Made by a program: the position numbers and the translations under genes | Assembly (NCBI RefSeq): GCF_049306965.1 | Contig: NC_133200.1 | Location: 18,297,001 to 18,361,000, forward strand | DNA: 64,000 nt | Reading direction: 5' to 3' | DNA from: Danio rerio | Taxonomy: Eukaryota; Chordata; Actinopteri; Cypriniformes; Danionidae | The notes under the pieces: generated by a model | Database searches by the model: none | Told to the model about the DNA's origin: nothing | The model's input: only the letters and a program-made list of their open reading frames with translations | Shown: positions 13,012-24,791 of the stretch, piece by piece | Layout: each line of letters begins with the position of its first letter | How positions within the stretch are numbered: position 1 is the first letter of the stretch

Positions 13012-13248
13012 CTTACCTTATCGCTGAGAGTGAGCTGCACACTTTCACACCACAGCAAGAAGTTGTTCAGGGGCTCCAGCACACTCTTCTCATCACCTGT
13101 CTAAAGGCACACATTATAATAAACATAGTAACTCTAAAACATCTGTGTCCCAATATCAAGTATATATTAATAACTTGTGAACTGTCACTATACTGACAAC
13201 TTAAGAAAAAATCTAACTTACCTTTGGTCTTTTTGCTTCCGTCGCCAT
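5797..13248 (-). CDS. setd6: SETD6, SET-domain protein lysine N-methyltransferase (complete, 9 exons)
   Basis: Monomethylates lysine on nuclear proteins (in mammals RELA Lys310 and H2AZ), tuning NF-kB output. Exons in transcript order: 13222-13248, 13017-13100, 11874-12018, 11646-11787, 9959-10153, 9740-9875, 9486-9666, 9260-9402, 5797-6126. They sum to 1383 nt, 460 aa plus stop, with matching phases. The start is the first ATG (MATEAKRPK). The split SET domain begins near residue 45 ([17 protein letters not shown]), has the cofactor-binding NHISKHN motif at about 230 and GEEVFNTYG at about 257-265; the C-terminal Rubisco-LSMT substrate-binding fold follows. Two acidic runs (about 204-214 and in exon 9) are conspicuous and also known from the fish protein. 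It is convergent with cnot1. Introns 2, 4 and 8 carry repeats. Confidence 0.96.
6188..6305. mobile_element. Tc1-like transposon end fragment
   Basis: Begins CACTGACTGGCCACTTTATT then AGGTACACC, the terminal signature also seen at 18013 and 54341. Only the end and about 90 bp of neighbouring sequence remain, inside setd6 intron 8. Confidence 0.55.
7030..7490 (-). mobile_element. Non-LTR retroelement fragment, zinc-knuckle C-terminus of a reverse transcriptase ORF
   Basis: On the minus strand the frame reads [20 protein letters not shown], then KTALAQG and RWRH. This resembles the C-terminal CxxC...H...C knuckle that follows reverse transcriptase in some fish retroposon proteins. Downstream a [20 protein letters not shown] tract also resembles such proteins. 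It is an isolated, broken fragment in setd6 intron 8; the clade is not certain. Confidence 0.45.
7547..7856 (-). mobile_element. MITE, GGCTGYGTCCGAAA family, copy 2
   Basis: 310 bp. Ends are GGCTGTGTCCGAAACCGC and its near reverse complement GCGGTTTCGGACTCAGCC. ATG flanks both sides (7544-7546 and 7857-7859), a 3-bp target duplication. Orientation is opposite to the copies at 1566 and 24792. Lies in setd6 intron 8. Confidence 0.85.
8264..8635 (+). mobile_element. DANA-type tRNA-derived SINE, full length
   Basis: Starts with a tRNA-like head (GTGGCGCAGTAGGTAG for box A, GGTCGCTGATTCGAACCTC for box B), runs through the conserved CATGTTCTCCCT and CGGTTTCCCCCACAGTCCA body, and ends CTAAGCCGACAAGAAA plus (ATGA)n. 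It lies in setd6 intron 8 and forms an inverted pair with the next copy. Confidence 0.85.
8799..9137 (-). mobile_element. DANA-type SINE, inverted copy
   Basis: Reverse complement of the same SINE: (TCAT)n tail, GGCTTAGTCCCTTTATTAAT, body, and the tRNA-like head at 9060-9136 (GCGCCACTGCGTCGCC). About 165 bp separate it from the plus-strand copy. Confidence 0.85.
10190..10800. repeat. Diverged tandem repeat, unit about 120-140 bp
   Basis: Four to five units in setd6 intron 4, each with GTTTTAGCAACA, ATGATTAGCACATTGCTAAT, GTTAATTAACGTGTTGTTAC and CAATCCTCAGGCC. Weaker echoes (AACATGTTTTAGC) continue to about 11570. Confidence 0.7.
11158..11366. mobile_element. Mariner-type MITE with TA target duplication
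   Basis: 209 bp. Left end CAGGGTGGGCCATTTATGG; right end is its reverse complement (AAATGGCCCACCCTG). TA dinucleotides flank both ends (11156-11157, 11367-11368), as expected for Tc1/mariner insertion. No transposase. setd6 intron 4. Confidence 0.8.
12360..12978. other. Very AT-rich stretch in setd6 intron 2
   Basis: Nearly all A and T with no frame, no repeat end and no conserved block that I recognise. Confidence 0.6.
12979..13007. repeat. (AC)n microsatellite beside the setd6 exon 2 donor
   Basis: About 14 AC units on the plus strand, so the setd6 transcript carries a UG tract starting within about 10 nt of its exon 2 5' splice site (GT at 13016-13015). Confidence 0.95.
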
Positions 13249-13899
13249 TTCTTTAAAACGCAAACCCGTCGGTGAGTGATAAAAGTCTATATTGTTATAG
13301 TGACGACTGCACGGAAAAACAACATAAAAATATAATAATATATTTTCCTATAATGCCTCCATGTGATAAGCAGCGCTGGTCACTTCTTCTTCTTCCAGTG
13401 TGTGTAAAAACAAACACAGTACTGTGCACGAGCGCCCTCTACTATGCTTGCATGAGATAACCGCAGAAAAACTAATCAAAATGAATAGATACAATCCGCG
13501 ATGTTTTACTTAATATTAAGGTTTTAGACTTTAAAATCAACGTACAAATCGAGCTATCGGTACATTTTTGACAAGAAAGTCAATCTATCAGTCCTTAGTG
13601 TTTGTAGCACGTTCCACATGTTTTTTTTTTTTTACCATAGCCTACTTCAGTACTTAAATTAATCTGTTGTTGGGATTATATAGATGCTGTAGTAACACAA
13701 CTATAGTTATAAACAAATAGCCTAATACGGTAGTTTTCTATTGGGTATATTATACTACAATACACCACAGTTCTGTTGTAAAAACTAAAATGTATTACTG
13801 TATTTATTATAGTTTATCATATGCCTCATACTAGAGCACACTGGAGTTTTCATTAGCTGGAAATCATAACATGCTTTATAAATCATTTTCAACTGTACT

Positions 13900-15420
13900 T
13901 TTGTTGCTATATAACCTTGAGCAAACAACATTGTTAGCAATTTCTAATTACACAGTATTTAACTTTAATATTAATTGTATTTTACTGTATTTTGACAGGT
14001 ATGCAGTGACTGTATTTTAAAAATGCATTGTGGGAAATATGTTTTTGGTGCCGTTAAAACAGTATTTTTTTAATTTGCTGCTAATCGGATGACCGTAAAA
14101 AGCAAATAAATAAATGAGTGTGAAACCTGGCCAATCATAGGAAGTACAGTAATTTACCATTTTAACTGTTTTACAGTAAATAGCTAAATAAAAAAATTAC
14201 TTAAAAGTAATTTTTTTATTGTATAGAAAGTTTTACAGATGAGAAAACTAAAAATAGTGTATATTTACTGTAAAAATATACAATACTGAAAATACACGAA
14301 TTAGCAACCTGCGTCTCACGGGTTCAGCCGCGCATACCAATTGCAAATAAGACCAGTTGCAATAGCAAACATGTCGTGTTTTGCTGTAAAATGCCAAATT
14401 TGAAAGTCCAAAAATAGAAAACTTAAATTTACTATGTAATGTAAATTTACAATTGTACTAAATTTTACTGTACACCTCACTGCTTTAATGCCAACTGCAG
14501 AAATCTTTGGCTAACAGTCATCAGAGGAGCTGAATGGAGTGAGGACCTAACTAAAAATGCTGGACTGTGCAGTTCTCATTTCATATCAGGTAAGTTCACA
14601 CTATGCTGAATCATACAGCATAGCATTCATAACATTTAGCAAAAACAGTTAAATATGGTTTTTAAACTCAGGACACTGAATTCTAAGAATGAAAAGTAAA
14701 AATGTAAGTTCACACACCCTGCCGTACAGCTGCAGTTCGATGTCAGAATGCAGTTTTGCTTGTTGATGATTACCCAGGCCTTGGACAGCTCCCTCTTCCT
14801 TTTCTTGTCTTTGGCTAGGCAGAATCTCAGTTTTTAGCACTAGTACATAGTTTTGAATGTGGCAATCATGGAACATTATTTCTTGCACATGATCACGCAG
14901 AACAACATTGTAGGCATACAAAGACTTGTTGGCCTTTAACTTCTCTTGTAACATCACTTGGACTTTCAATGAGTTTTGTATTTGGGGCTGGATGCTTGGC
15001 CATTTCATCTTCTCCAATATCCATTGGGAGGATGCTTTCGCAAATGGATCTGTCAGATGAACGCCGCTCACTTTAACATTAATTTCGCAGAATCACTGTG
15101 CTTATCAGTAAGTGACAAGCTGTTATAATACGCTGAAAGCATTATGTAAATAACATATATAATATAATATAATCAATTTAACTCATCTCTAATACAACAT
15201 CAAACTCTGTACCGCATCAGATGTCATTCTCTCGCTGTAAATGCTAGCGCTCCCGTTTTTTTTCTGCAACCTCGCTGCGCACATCCTAAATGTTTACAAT
15301 CTGGTAATTCATCTATAGCAACATATGTAGTACCGTAAATGTCATTACAGTATTTTGCTGTAAGTTTGAGTAAATACAATTTAAAGAATATTTCTGAAAA
15401 AATAGGCCTGTTAAAGTGAG
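13900..15420. mobile_element. Decayed DNA element with THAP-like sequence (inferred)
   Basis: Spacer upstream of setd6. At 14371 the plus strand reads MSCFAVKCQ, a THAP-like C-x4-C start, then breaks. At 14501-14589 an exon-like block with CAG and GTAAGT borders encodes NLWLTVIRGAEWSEDLTKNA then GLCSSHF, the W...C-x2-H-F end of a THAP finger. Similar short AT-rich motifs (ACAGTATTTT, TTTACAGTAAA) occur near both edges. THAP fingers occur in P-element and Kolobok transposases and in host genes. Edges and family are uncertain. Confidence 0.4.
14649..15071 (-). CDS. Unrecognised 140-residue open frame
   Basis: Open frame without similarity that I recognise. It is hydrophilic, Lys/Gln/Glu-rich and has natural-looking composition (HLTDPFAKASSQWILEKMKW, LQEKLKANKSLYAYNVVLRD). 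It lies antisense and immediately 3' of the THAP-like exon at 14501-14589, inside a probable decayed element. It may be an exon of that element or chance. It has no supporting splice partner. Confidence 0.25.
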   Translation of the reverse strand: MSGVHLTDPFAKASSQWILEKMKWPSIQPQIQNSLKVQVMLQEKLKANKSLYAYNVVLRDHVQEIMFHDCHIQNYVLVLKTEILPSQRQEKEEGAVQGLGNHQQAKLHSDIELQLYGRVCELTFLLFILRIQCPEFKNHI

Positions 15421-15429
15421 AAGCATAAA

Positions 15430-16420
15430 AATGACAAATTATATTTTCTTATTTTTTGGAGCAAAAGAAAAACATTAAAAAGCATATTTAAATCAACTTG
15501 AGCAAACATCAGAAGCAAAATGCAGAAACACAACAGGGTTGATCTCCTTCCTCTGCAAGACAAGTATGAAGAGATTTATGACATTCCATTACTCGCGTCT
15601 CTTTAAAAGATTTGCAGAAGCAACACAAATCGTGTGTGACATAAATCTACAACGACAAAACAATAATGCATGTAAACAAAGACAAAGTTATCTTTTCAAA
15701 CAGAATTCCTGCAGCTGGTCCTGTTTATTCTGGACGTCTGCTGGATTCAACACGAGGAAGTTTCCACTTGTCCTTGCCGAACAGCACTAAAAAAAGTTGT
15801 ACCCACACACAAAGTTTTAGTGAGATCATTTCAAAAACAACAAAAAGAGCATAATATTGTTTGGGCAATATCTCATCAACTTAAAATTACACTGCATTAC
15901 ACAAAAGTCTAAATATATGTTTGACCATACTAAACTAAAAAAAATAATTAGGTATTGTAAGTATACCTGGCTTGTAGTTGTTTCTTTTTATAACATTCTG
16001 TCTATTAGTTTAGATTTTTAGTCGTCTGTTAAAGGGATAGATCACCCAGAAATGGAAATTCTGTCATTATTTACTTCCCCTTGTTTCAAACTTTTATGAG
16101 TTTGTTTATTCTTTTGAACACAAAAGTATATATTTTGAAAAAAGCTAAAAACCTGTAACTATTGACTTTCATAGTAGGAAAAACAAATATGGACGGTTGC
16201 AGGTTTCCATCTTTCTTCAAAATAGCTGATAAAGAAACTCATGTGGTTTGGAACCACTTAGAAGCCAGTGTTAAGTGAGTTCATTTTCATTTTTAGGTGA
16301 ACTTTTAAAAACTAATCCTAAGAACTGTTTGGGTGAAGTAAATAAACACATGCTAAATTTTAATTGATAATGTACAGGTGTATTAAGGATCATATTTTAT
16401 AATCCTAACTTAGGACTTAG
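15430..16420. other. Intergenic DNA, nothing recognised
   Basis: AT-rich spacer between setd6 and the CYP2 array. Short open frames have no family resemblance. Confidence 0.5.
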
Positions 16421-16422
16421 AT

Positions 16423-16607
16423 CAGGGGTGTCCAAACTCGGTCCTTGAGGGCCAGTGTCCTGGAGAGTTTAGCTTCAACCCTAATCAAACACACCTGAAC
16501 CAGTTAATCAAGCTCTTACTAGATACTTCCTGGCACGTGTGTTGAAGCAAATTGGAGCTAAACTCAGCAGGACACCGGCCCTCCAGGGCCGAGTTTGGAC
16601 ACCCCTG
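16423..16607. mobile_element. hAT-like MITE
   Basis: 185 bp. Ends CAGGGGTGTCCAAACTCGG and its reverse complement CCGAGTTTGGACACCCCTG; both followed inward by a GAGGGCC-type block. Flanking octamers ACTTAGAT and ATTTAGAC match at 6 of 8, a probable worn 8-bp target duplication. Confidence 0.8.
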
Positions 16608-18012
16608 ATTTAGACAATATGTGATACCTTAAAGAAACACTCCACTCAGACTTAAAAAAAGAAAAAGACTCATTTTACCAGTTCCTCAGAATTAAAGAGT
16701 TTTACCTTTTTTAATTCCTTAAGTTGATCTCAGAGTATGGCAGGAGCACTTTTAGCTTAGCTTAGCATAAATCACTAAATCAGATTAGACCATTAGCATC
16801 TCACTACTTAAAAAAAATAAATAAATAATAATAATATATATATTTGAGAGGGTATATTTAAAATATAAATTTGAATACCTATGAAAACAGTGTACTTGTG
16901 TAATTTAGTGGTTTCTGGGACTCACCAACTTTCATAGTAGAAAAAGGTACTATGGAAGTCAGATACAGGACTTTTCAAAAAATCTTTTGTGTTCAACAGG
17001 ACAAAAAGATTTAAAAAGTTTCATTAAAAGAAAAGAGCAAATGACGACAGATTTTTTTGTGCCTTTATTGCTTTAATATAAATGCACATTTCAAACTGAA
17101 CATCTGAGATGTGCAAAAAGATTTATTTCACAAAACTGTGATGTTATTTAGAAATGACTCAAAGAAATGTCTCAGATTGATTAAACTTTTATGGTGTTGG
17201 TGGAAAAAAGACAAAAATCACAAAACTATATTTGAATGCCACATCCATTGTCTTGAAGTTCACGGTAAATTCATTAAGAAAGATTACAATTATTAAAAAA
17301 CAAAAAAAGTTTCTCTATAGAAAAAAGTCAACAGACTTTATATACAGCAGCACTGTCAGCATCACGATTCACTGTTTAACTGTTTCTCTCCGCCTGATGT
17401 GCATTCTGTAGGGTTTGGGTGTCAAAGTGAGCCCAAATACAGGGGTGTAATCTGGTTTCCCAGCATCTTCAGGCCACACAAACTGAAAACGCCTCAACAG
17501 AGTGACAAAAATCAAGAATAGCTCCATACGGGCCAGACCTTCACCCAGACACATACGGAGACCTGGAAAAAAACAAAGTTGCATAAACTAAAGGTGTTCA
17601 AGTACTTAAAGGCCTCATATCAAGAATTATTTTTTAGCCATATCTGGTCATTTGCAAAAGAAATACACCAGACCCTGATTTTGTGAAGTTTCGTTTAGGA
17701 ATTATAAGTATTTTTTGATATATTTGGCCACAACAAATTGGCAAATGATCATTCTCAAAGCTGTCCAATTGAAAAAGGTTAACTTTTCAGATAATTGTTG
17801 ACCTACTAGAAAGCCGATAGCAATGCAGTGGTGTTATCAAGTTTGAGTGACAAAATTAACATTTAAAAAAAAAGGTTTCAGAAATAATCTCTGATACTTC
17901 ACTGGGCGATTTGACTGATGTCTGTGATCCTATAGTTCAATATGGTATAAACAAATATTCATGTGAGGTACAAACTTTTAGAACATTTATAAAAATTTGA
18001 GGCAATATACAC

Positions 18013-18757
18013 TCACCACCTACTTTATTAGGTACATCTTACTAGTACTGGATTAGACTCCCTTTTGTCTTTAGACCTGCCTTAAACCTTTGTGGCATAG
18101 ATTCAACAAGATACTGGAAATATTCTTCTGAGATTATGCTCCATATTGACATGATGGCGTCACGCAGTTGCTGCAGATTAATCAGCTGCACATCCATAAT
18201 GCAAATCTCCTGTTCCACCACATGCCAAAGGTGCTCTATTGGATTGATCTCTGGTGACTGTGAAGGCCGTTTGAGTACAGTGAACTCATTGTCATGTTCA
18301 AGAAACCAGTCTGAGATGATTCACGCTTTATGACATGGCGCATTATCCTGCTGGAAGTAGCCATCAAAAAATGGGTACACTGTTTATAAAGGAATGGATA
18401 TGGTCAGCAACAATACACAGGTAGGCTGTGGCATTAACACTTTGCTAAATTGGTAGTAATGGACCCAAAGCGTGCCAAGAAAATATCCCTACACCATTAC
18501 ACCACCCCCACCAGCCTGAACCATTGATACATGGCAAGATGGATCCATGCTTTTATGTTGTTGACGCCAAATTCTGAGCAAATGTCGAATGTCGCAGCAG
18601 AAACCGTGACTCATCAGACCAGGCAACATTTTTCCAATCTTCTATTGTCTAATTTTGGTGAGCCTGTGTGAATTGTTGCCTCAGTTTCCTGTTCTTAGCT
18701 GACAGGAGAGGCACCCAGTGTGGTCTTCTGCTTTTGTAGCCCATCCGCCTCAAGGTT
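18013..18757 (-). mobile_element. Tc1-like transposon, one end plus transposase 3' half
   Basis: Begins CACTCACCACCTACTTTATT then AGGTACATC, the terminal signature of this family. The minus strand encodes the DD34E catalytic region of a Tc1-type transposase (FLEHDNEFTVLK, then INPIEHLWHVVEQEICIMDV-like sequence, and LQQLRDAIMS). The other end is missing near 18757. It sits in intron 8 of CYP2 copy 1. Confidence 0.75.
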
Positions 18758-20092
18758 GGAAAAAAATGATAGCAACTACAACAGTTTTATGCTGTGCTTG
18801 AATACTTAAAACTGTTACCTGTGGAGAAGGGTATAAAAGCCTCAGGCTTCTCAAACTGGCCCTGCTCATTCAGAAAGTTTGCTGGGTTGAACTCATGAGG
18901 AAACTTCCACTGACCTTCTTCTTTTAGCACACTAGTAAGGTTGGGAATGATTATAGTTCCCTGACAAACAAGAAACAATTGATTACAGTTTATTTTGAAG
19001 TATAATAGTCTTTAAGTCGCTCCAAATGTTTCCTCACCTTTGGGATGCTGTAGCCCATTAGCTCTGTGTCTCGTGTAGTGCAGTGAAACACACTTAGCGG
19101 TACAGTGTTAGCGACACGCTGAACCTCATGAATCACAGCCAGTGTGTACGGCATATTGTGTCTGTCTTCATATGTCACCTGATCTTTACCCTCCAGAACA
19201 TCATCAATCTCTTGCTGGCATTTTACTGGTTAGAAAACAAGGCTGTGTTTGAATGTTCAAGTTTCTTTTGACATGCTAGCTTTGCTAAAATGCTAACATA
19301 CTTCTGAAAGTTTTGAAAACTTAACATATGTCAAAACAGTAATGAAAAAACATCACACATTTAGCTTCTTCGGTGCAAAGTACACATAAAAACTGTATTT
19401 ATTTATTCATTCTTACTTTGTCTGGTCAAATTTAATTCTGATTCAAATTGACAAAATGAATGTGTGCTTTTTAATCACAAACCTTGCACCTCAGGGTGGT
19501 TCATGAGGTAGAGGAAAGCAGTGAGGAGGGTGTTAGAAATAGTGTCAGTCCCTGCAAAGTGCAGATCCATGATGCTCATGAGGAGCTTGTCTTCGGAAAA
19601 GGTGGAAACACAATTTTTTCCCTGTAGAATGTAGAATACATTTCGGTCTGAAGTGGTGGTATAAGCATTTATCAATTTCGGCATTAATAAATGTACAATT
19701 CAGATGTGCAAATGTACAGATGTGTTTGTCAGCAGAAAGTGGCACCTTATCAAGCTCATCCAGATAGCAGTCAATAAAGTCTCTCGGCTCTCATGGGACT
19801 CTTGTGCTCTTGTGTTCATCAATCAGCTTCAGATTCATACTTTTTATTACTTTTACATGATCAAATGCTTTTTTAAAAGGCAGGGGCAGGATTCTCAATA
19901 AAGGAAATGTGTCGTATATCTGGTAGAAAAGAACATACAAGAAAAAAGTTATTTTTTAAGGCAAACTAATATCTTACATTTTTACTTGTCATGTTCATTA
20001 AAATGAAAATAGAATAAATAGTATTTATTTTGAATAAAATTTAGGTTTCTATTAAATCCAAAGGTTAAAGCTGAAATGGCATTTTGGCACAT

Positions 20093-21408
20093 AGGCCCTA
20101 TCATACACCCAGTGCAATAAGGCGCAAGATGTGTTTGGCGCAATTTGTTGCTATATTCAGAACAGGGCAACAGTAATTTTCACGTTTTGCACCATGTTGT
20201 TTAAATAGCAAATCCATTTGCGCCAGTTTGTGGACTCATGGGAGTGCTGGTCTATAAAGGAGGTGCTGCTAAGGCACTTTCTTGGCCTGTTGTTATTTTG
20301 ACAAACTAATAAAGACCACACCATTGACCAACTGAAAGCAGGTCTAAAGTCCAGCGTAGAGCATGTTAGTTATGCGCCTGTCCTAACAATTACACATTGC
20401 TTAATACAAACAGAATGTACAGCAGGGGTCAAACTTATTTTAGCTCAGGGGCTACATGGAGGAAAATCTATTCCCAAGTGGGCCGGACCGGTAAAATCAC
20501 GGTATACATAACTTAAAAACAACAATTTCAGATTGTTTTCTTTGTTTTGATACAATCAACATAAAACATATGTAAATATCTTTTCATGTGGAAAAAAAAG
20601 GATTAAAATGTTACATAAATTATTATTTTCTACATAAATATAAATACCACTACCTCCATGCTTATTGGGGGACTTTTTTCAGTTTATTCATGACAATCTG
20701 CATTTTTATAATGTTATTATAATTATCAGTATTATTTATTATATACATATTCATATTTGTTTTAATAAAAACAAGTTTAGATTCGTCCCTCTGACGGGTT
20801 TTAGAGACGTATGCATCACCATAGGGGGCATAAGAACAGGATGTGTATTTGGATATAACTCCGTTTTTTGACCACGTTTTATTATTGATAATTTTTTTCG
20901 TTTGCTGGAAATTAGAACTGAATTTAAAAAATAGTTTTGAGACCTATCTTTGCGCTTAAAATTAAATATGTAGGCTAATGAATGTCTTCAGTGGAGAGCA
21001 TACAACACTGTTTTCTTATCCACCAAACTAAAGGAGTAAAGAGAAAGTAAAAAGGCTGAATGGAGGAGACTCATTTTTTATCCTTGTGCTGCATATGGTC
21101 TTTTTAACTGTTTTTTCGCTAATGAAGCATTCAGTCTATTCACTTAAAAAGTCAACCATGTAAATAGCAAATGCACCATGTCACTAACTGAATAGGAGAT
21201 GAGACTCTGATTGGTTTAATGCACATTATATTCAAAGCACACACGTAACTCATTAAGAGAATAAGCACAGCCCTGTTAGACCATGCACCGGGGTGCAAAG
21301 CTTATTTTTCCAAACTTAAAATAGCAAAAGTGGATTCAGACACACCCTTAATGCTTTTACACCATGGCCTTTAGACTTTGTGTCTAGATCGTTAAAATAG
21401 AGTCCTAT
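20093..21408. mobile_element. Inverted-repeat DNA element with nested sequence
   Basis: Left edge GGCCCTATCATACACCC plus GTGCAATAAGGCGCAAG; right edge TCTAGATCGTTAAAATAGAG plus TCCTA, a partial reverse match. This resembles zebrafish elements ending GGGCCCTATTTTAACGATCT. A different repeat (CAGGGGTCAAACTTATTTTA) begins at about 20423. No transposase is recognised. Intron 4 of CYP2 copy 1. Confidence 0.45.
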
Positions 21409-22020
21409 ATCTCACTGCAGCTGATTGGTCGAATGTTTCTAACTCATTATGGGTAATGTAGTTTTTTCAATATAGATACCACTACTGAACATGGCTGTTT
21501 TAAAAAATGAATATGAACACCTCAGAGCTCACTACAACTCGTCTTTGGGTAAAAGAAAGAAAACTAAAGTGTCAAATGATTTCATAGGCTCTTTTGATCT
21601 GAGACCTCACCATGTTCCAGGGTCCATTGATGATCTTTGAAATCTCATTACTGAGCTGGATGTAGCACTGAAGAAATTCACTGTTGTAATCAAAACGGCA
21701 TCCAAACAGAAGCAGACTGATAACATTTGAAGCAACATTGTGGAACATAATGTGAGGATCCACTCTTTTTCCTTAAAAAAAAAAAAAAAAGTAAATTCTA
21801 AAAAAACTGAAATCTAAAAGAAAATGTTCTACACCTTGTGCAAGAAATTGAAATCACAAATGAATACCTGCGTTTTTGTCAAGGTAATCAACAACATGTG
21901 AAATTTCCCCCAGAATTCTCTCCTCCATGGACTGTTTGCTAAGACCAAAATTTCTCATGGTCATGAGAGCAAAGCGTCGATGGTCCTTCAAAACGGGTCC
22001 ATAGTCAGCCAACACAATAC

Positions 22021-23009
22021 CTTAAAAATGATGAAGTCATTAATGAGAATTGTCCGTAAATTCATTTTCTAACACCTTCTAATCTGCTTTTTGCTCATTT
22101 AATAGTCAATGTATAACGTACAAACGGAATTAGCTATGCTGCAGATTTGCATTAGCGCTGATAGTCTGGGAGATCTAACTCTTTTGTTATTCTGCTTGTC
22201 GATGTTTCCAGATAAATAACTGATTTGTTATAAGGAGCTCTTCAATGACTCTTCAAAATGAAGGTTACATCATAAAAACTGACTTGAAAAAGAGGGTTCA
22301 ATTGTGTTTTCTTCCTTCTAAACATTGGAAGATGACCTATTCTTTCATTTCTGTGCTTTTCTATTGATTACACTCGGATGAAATCACAGGATGGTCATGC
22401 CCACTCTTTTCCTCTACTGGTTTATTTTATTTAAATTAATTAAACTATTGCGTTTTTCGTATTTATTTATTTTGAAATGCAATTTGTGGGGAAATAGGCT
22501 TAAATGTTTTAACTTAAATGTTTTATGTTTAATCCACATAAATTTGTAAAAACCAAAAGGTTAACTTTATTCCTTTATGTTGGCTCAACACAAATCGATT
22601 GTGTGCAACCCAGTATTTTTTACAGTGTTAAATCAAGATAATTAGCTTTAGATTGATGCAGCTGTTTTACTGAAAATAGGTAAAGTGGAATCACAGCTCA
22701 CACAATCAAAGTGGAATAAATATATTGGGTAACCTTTGATACAATTATCACTAATCAGCTACGGGTTTACTTTTGTAGAACCTGTTTTCCATAACAACAC
22801 CATCTCCATCTTGACTTCACTGTCTTGAGTCATTCATTAAACGATTAGTTCTAAACTCATTCAGAAAGCACATTTAATAATAACCTTGCTTGAATTTTTT
22901 TCTTTAGCAGCTGAAATGTCAATCAAAAACACTGTTGTCTAAGCAATTTAATTTCCTAGATTGCTATTTTTATGCCGCTTTGACATCTTTGACTGTTATT
23001 GGGAGTTAC
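22021..23009. other. Intron 2 of CYP2 copy 1, nothing recognised
   Basis: AT-rich intron with no clear repeat ends or coding sequence. Confidence 0.5.
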
Positions 23010-23472
23010 CTTTATTCTCTGTGGCGTGACTGATCATGAAGTCTTGAGGTCGACCTGAAAAGTCTTGAGCTTTGGTAACCAGAGCTTCTTTAATAACTGC
23101 AAAACTGTTCAGAATGACTGCTGGCCTCGATCCAGTATACAGGCTGAATATTTCCCCGTATTTTTCTGCAAACTTTAAAAAACGTGGACAATTATTGTAC
23201 AGAAAAAAATAGTTTTAACTCAAGATGAGAAGTAGTAAACCATACTTTTTCAAAATCCTTTAAAGGATTAGCCAGGTTGAGCTGAAGCATATTTCCAAAT
23301 ATAGGAACTGGAGGAGGTCCTGGAGGAAAATTCTTTGGCTTCTTGACCCTTATGAGGAAGAAGATGAGCAAGATGCATATTACAACAAGAAGAGAAGAAC
23401 CCAACATGCTTACTGTTGTCCAGCTGCAGTCACAAAACAAGCTTGAGTAGTAGACACAGGTCTTCCTGGAGC

Positions 23473-23482
23473 TTTTTATATA
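23473..23482 (-). promoter_or_regulatory. TATA box of CYP2 copy 1
   Basis: Minus strand TATATAAAAA about 66 nt upstream of the ATG at 23407. The surrounding sequence (GTTGC upstream, GCTCCAGGAAG downstream) aligns with the TATA region of copy 2. Confidence 0.6.
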
Positions 23483-23878
23483 GCAACACCTTTCTCTGAG
23501 ATGTTGCTACATTCTCTAATTGCTACATCCACCATCTGATAAGGTGATTGGTTCATTATCTTCAAGATGGTAAGGCTTTTTACAAAGAAAAACTGGTAAA
23601 ACAGGACTTTGGATTGGCCATTGTGTTATCCGCCCATCACCCATCTGAAACACAACTTCAAATGTCACCTTTTGGTAAGCAGGAGAAGGGGGTTGAAGTA
23701 AAACTGTAATCTCAGAAACTGATTTATTCTTTGTTTAAGCGGATAATTTGATAAGGTCAGGGACAAAAATGTCAGTATCCTTTGCTCATCAACTGATCTG
23801 ATCACCCTCACTGAGCATGAAGGTGTGAAAAACCACTGATTCGATAAACTGGTTCTCAATTATGTGGATAAAACTACA

Positions 23879-24791
<913 letters not shown>

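Larger units (their letters stand above)
17369..23407 (-). pseudogene. Cytochrome P450 family 2 (CYP2X-like), array copy 1, in-frame stop in exon 5
   Basis: ER-anchored haem monooxygenase family. Exons in order: 23246-23407, 23010-23172, 21868-22020, 21611-21771, 19746-19919, 19483-19621, 19038-19225, 18819-18960, 17369-17562; all borders and phases are intact and total 491 codons. The N-terminal anchor MLGSSLLVVICILLIFF is followed by [20 protein letters not shown] (K helix) and the Cys loop FSTGLRMCLG are present. Codon 256 is TGA (19791-19793) where the sister copies have GGA (Gly) in RVPG. The C-helix Trp of the WxxxR motif is Leu (PVLKDHRRF) and the I-helix reads AGTDTISNT. It is probably a recent pseudogene or a null allele. 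AATAAA candidates lie at 17122-17127 and 17064-17069. The CYP2X assignment rests on resemblance and memory only. Confidence 0.8.
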
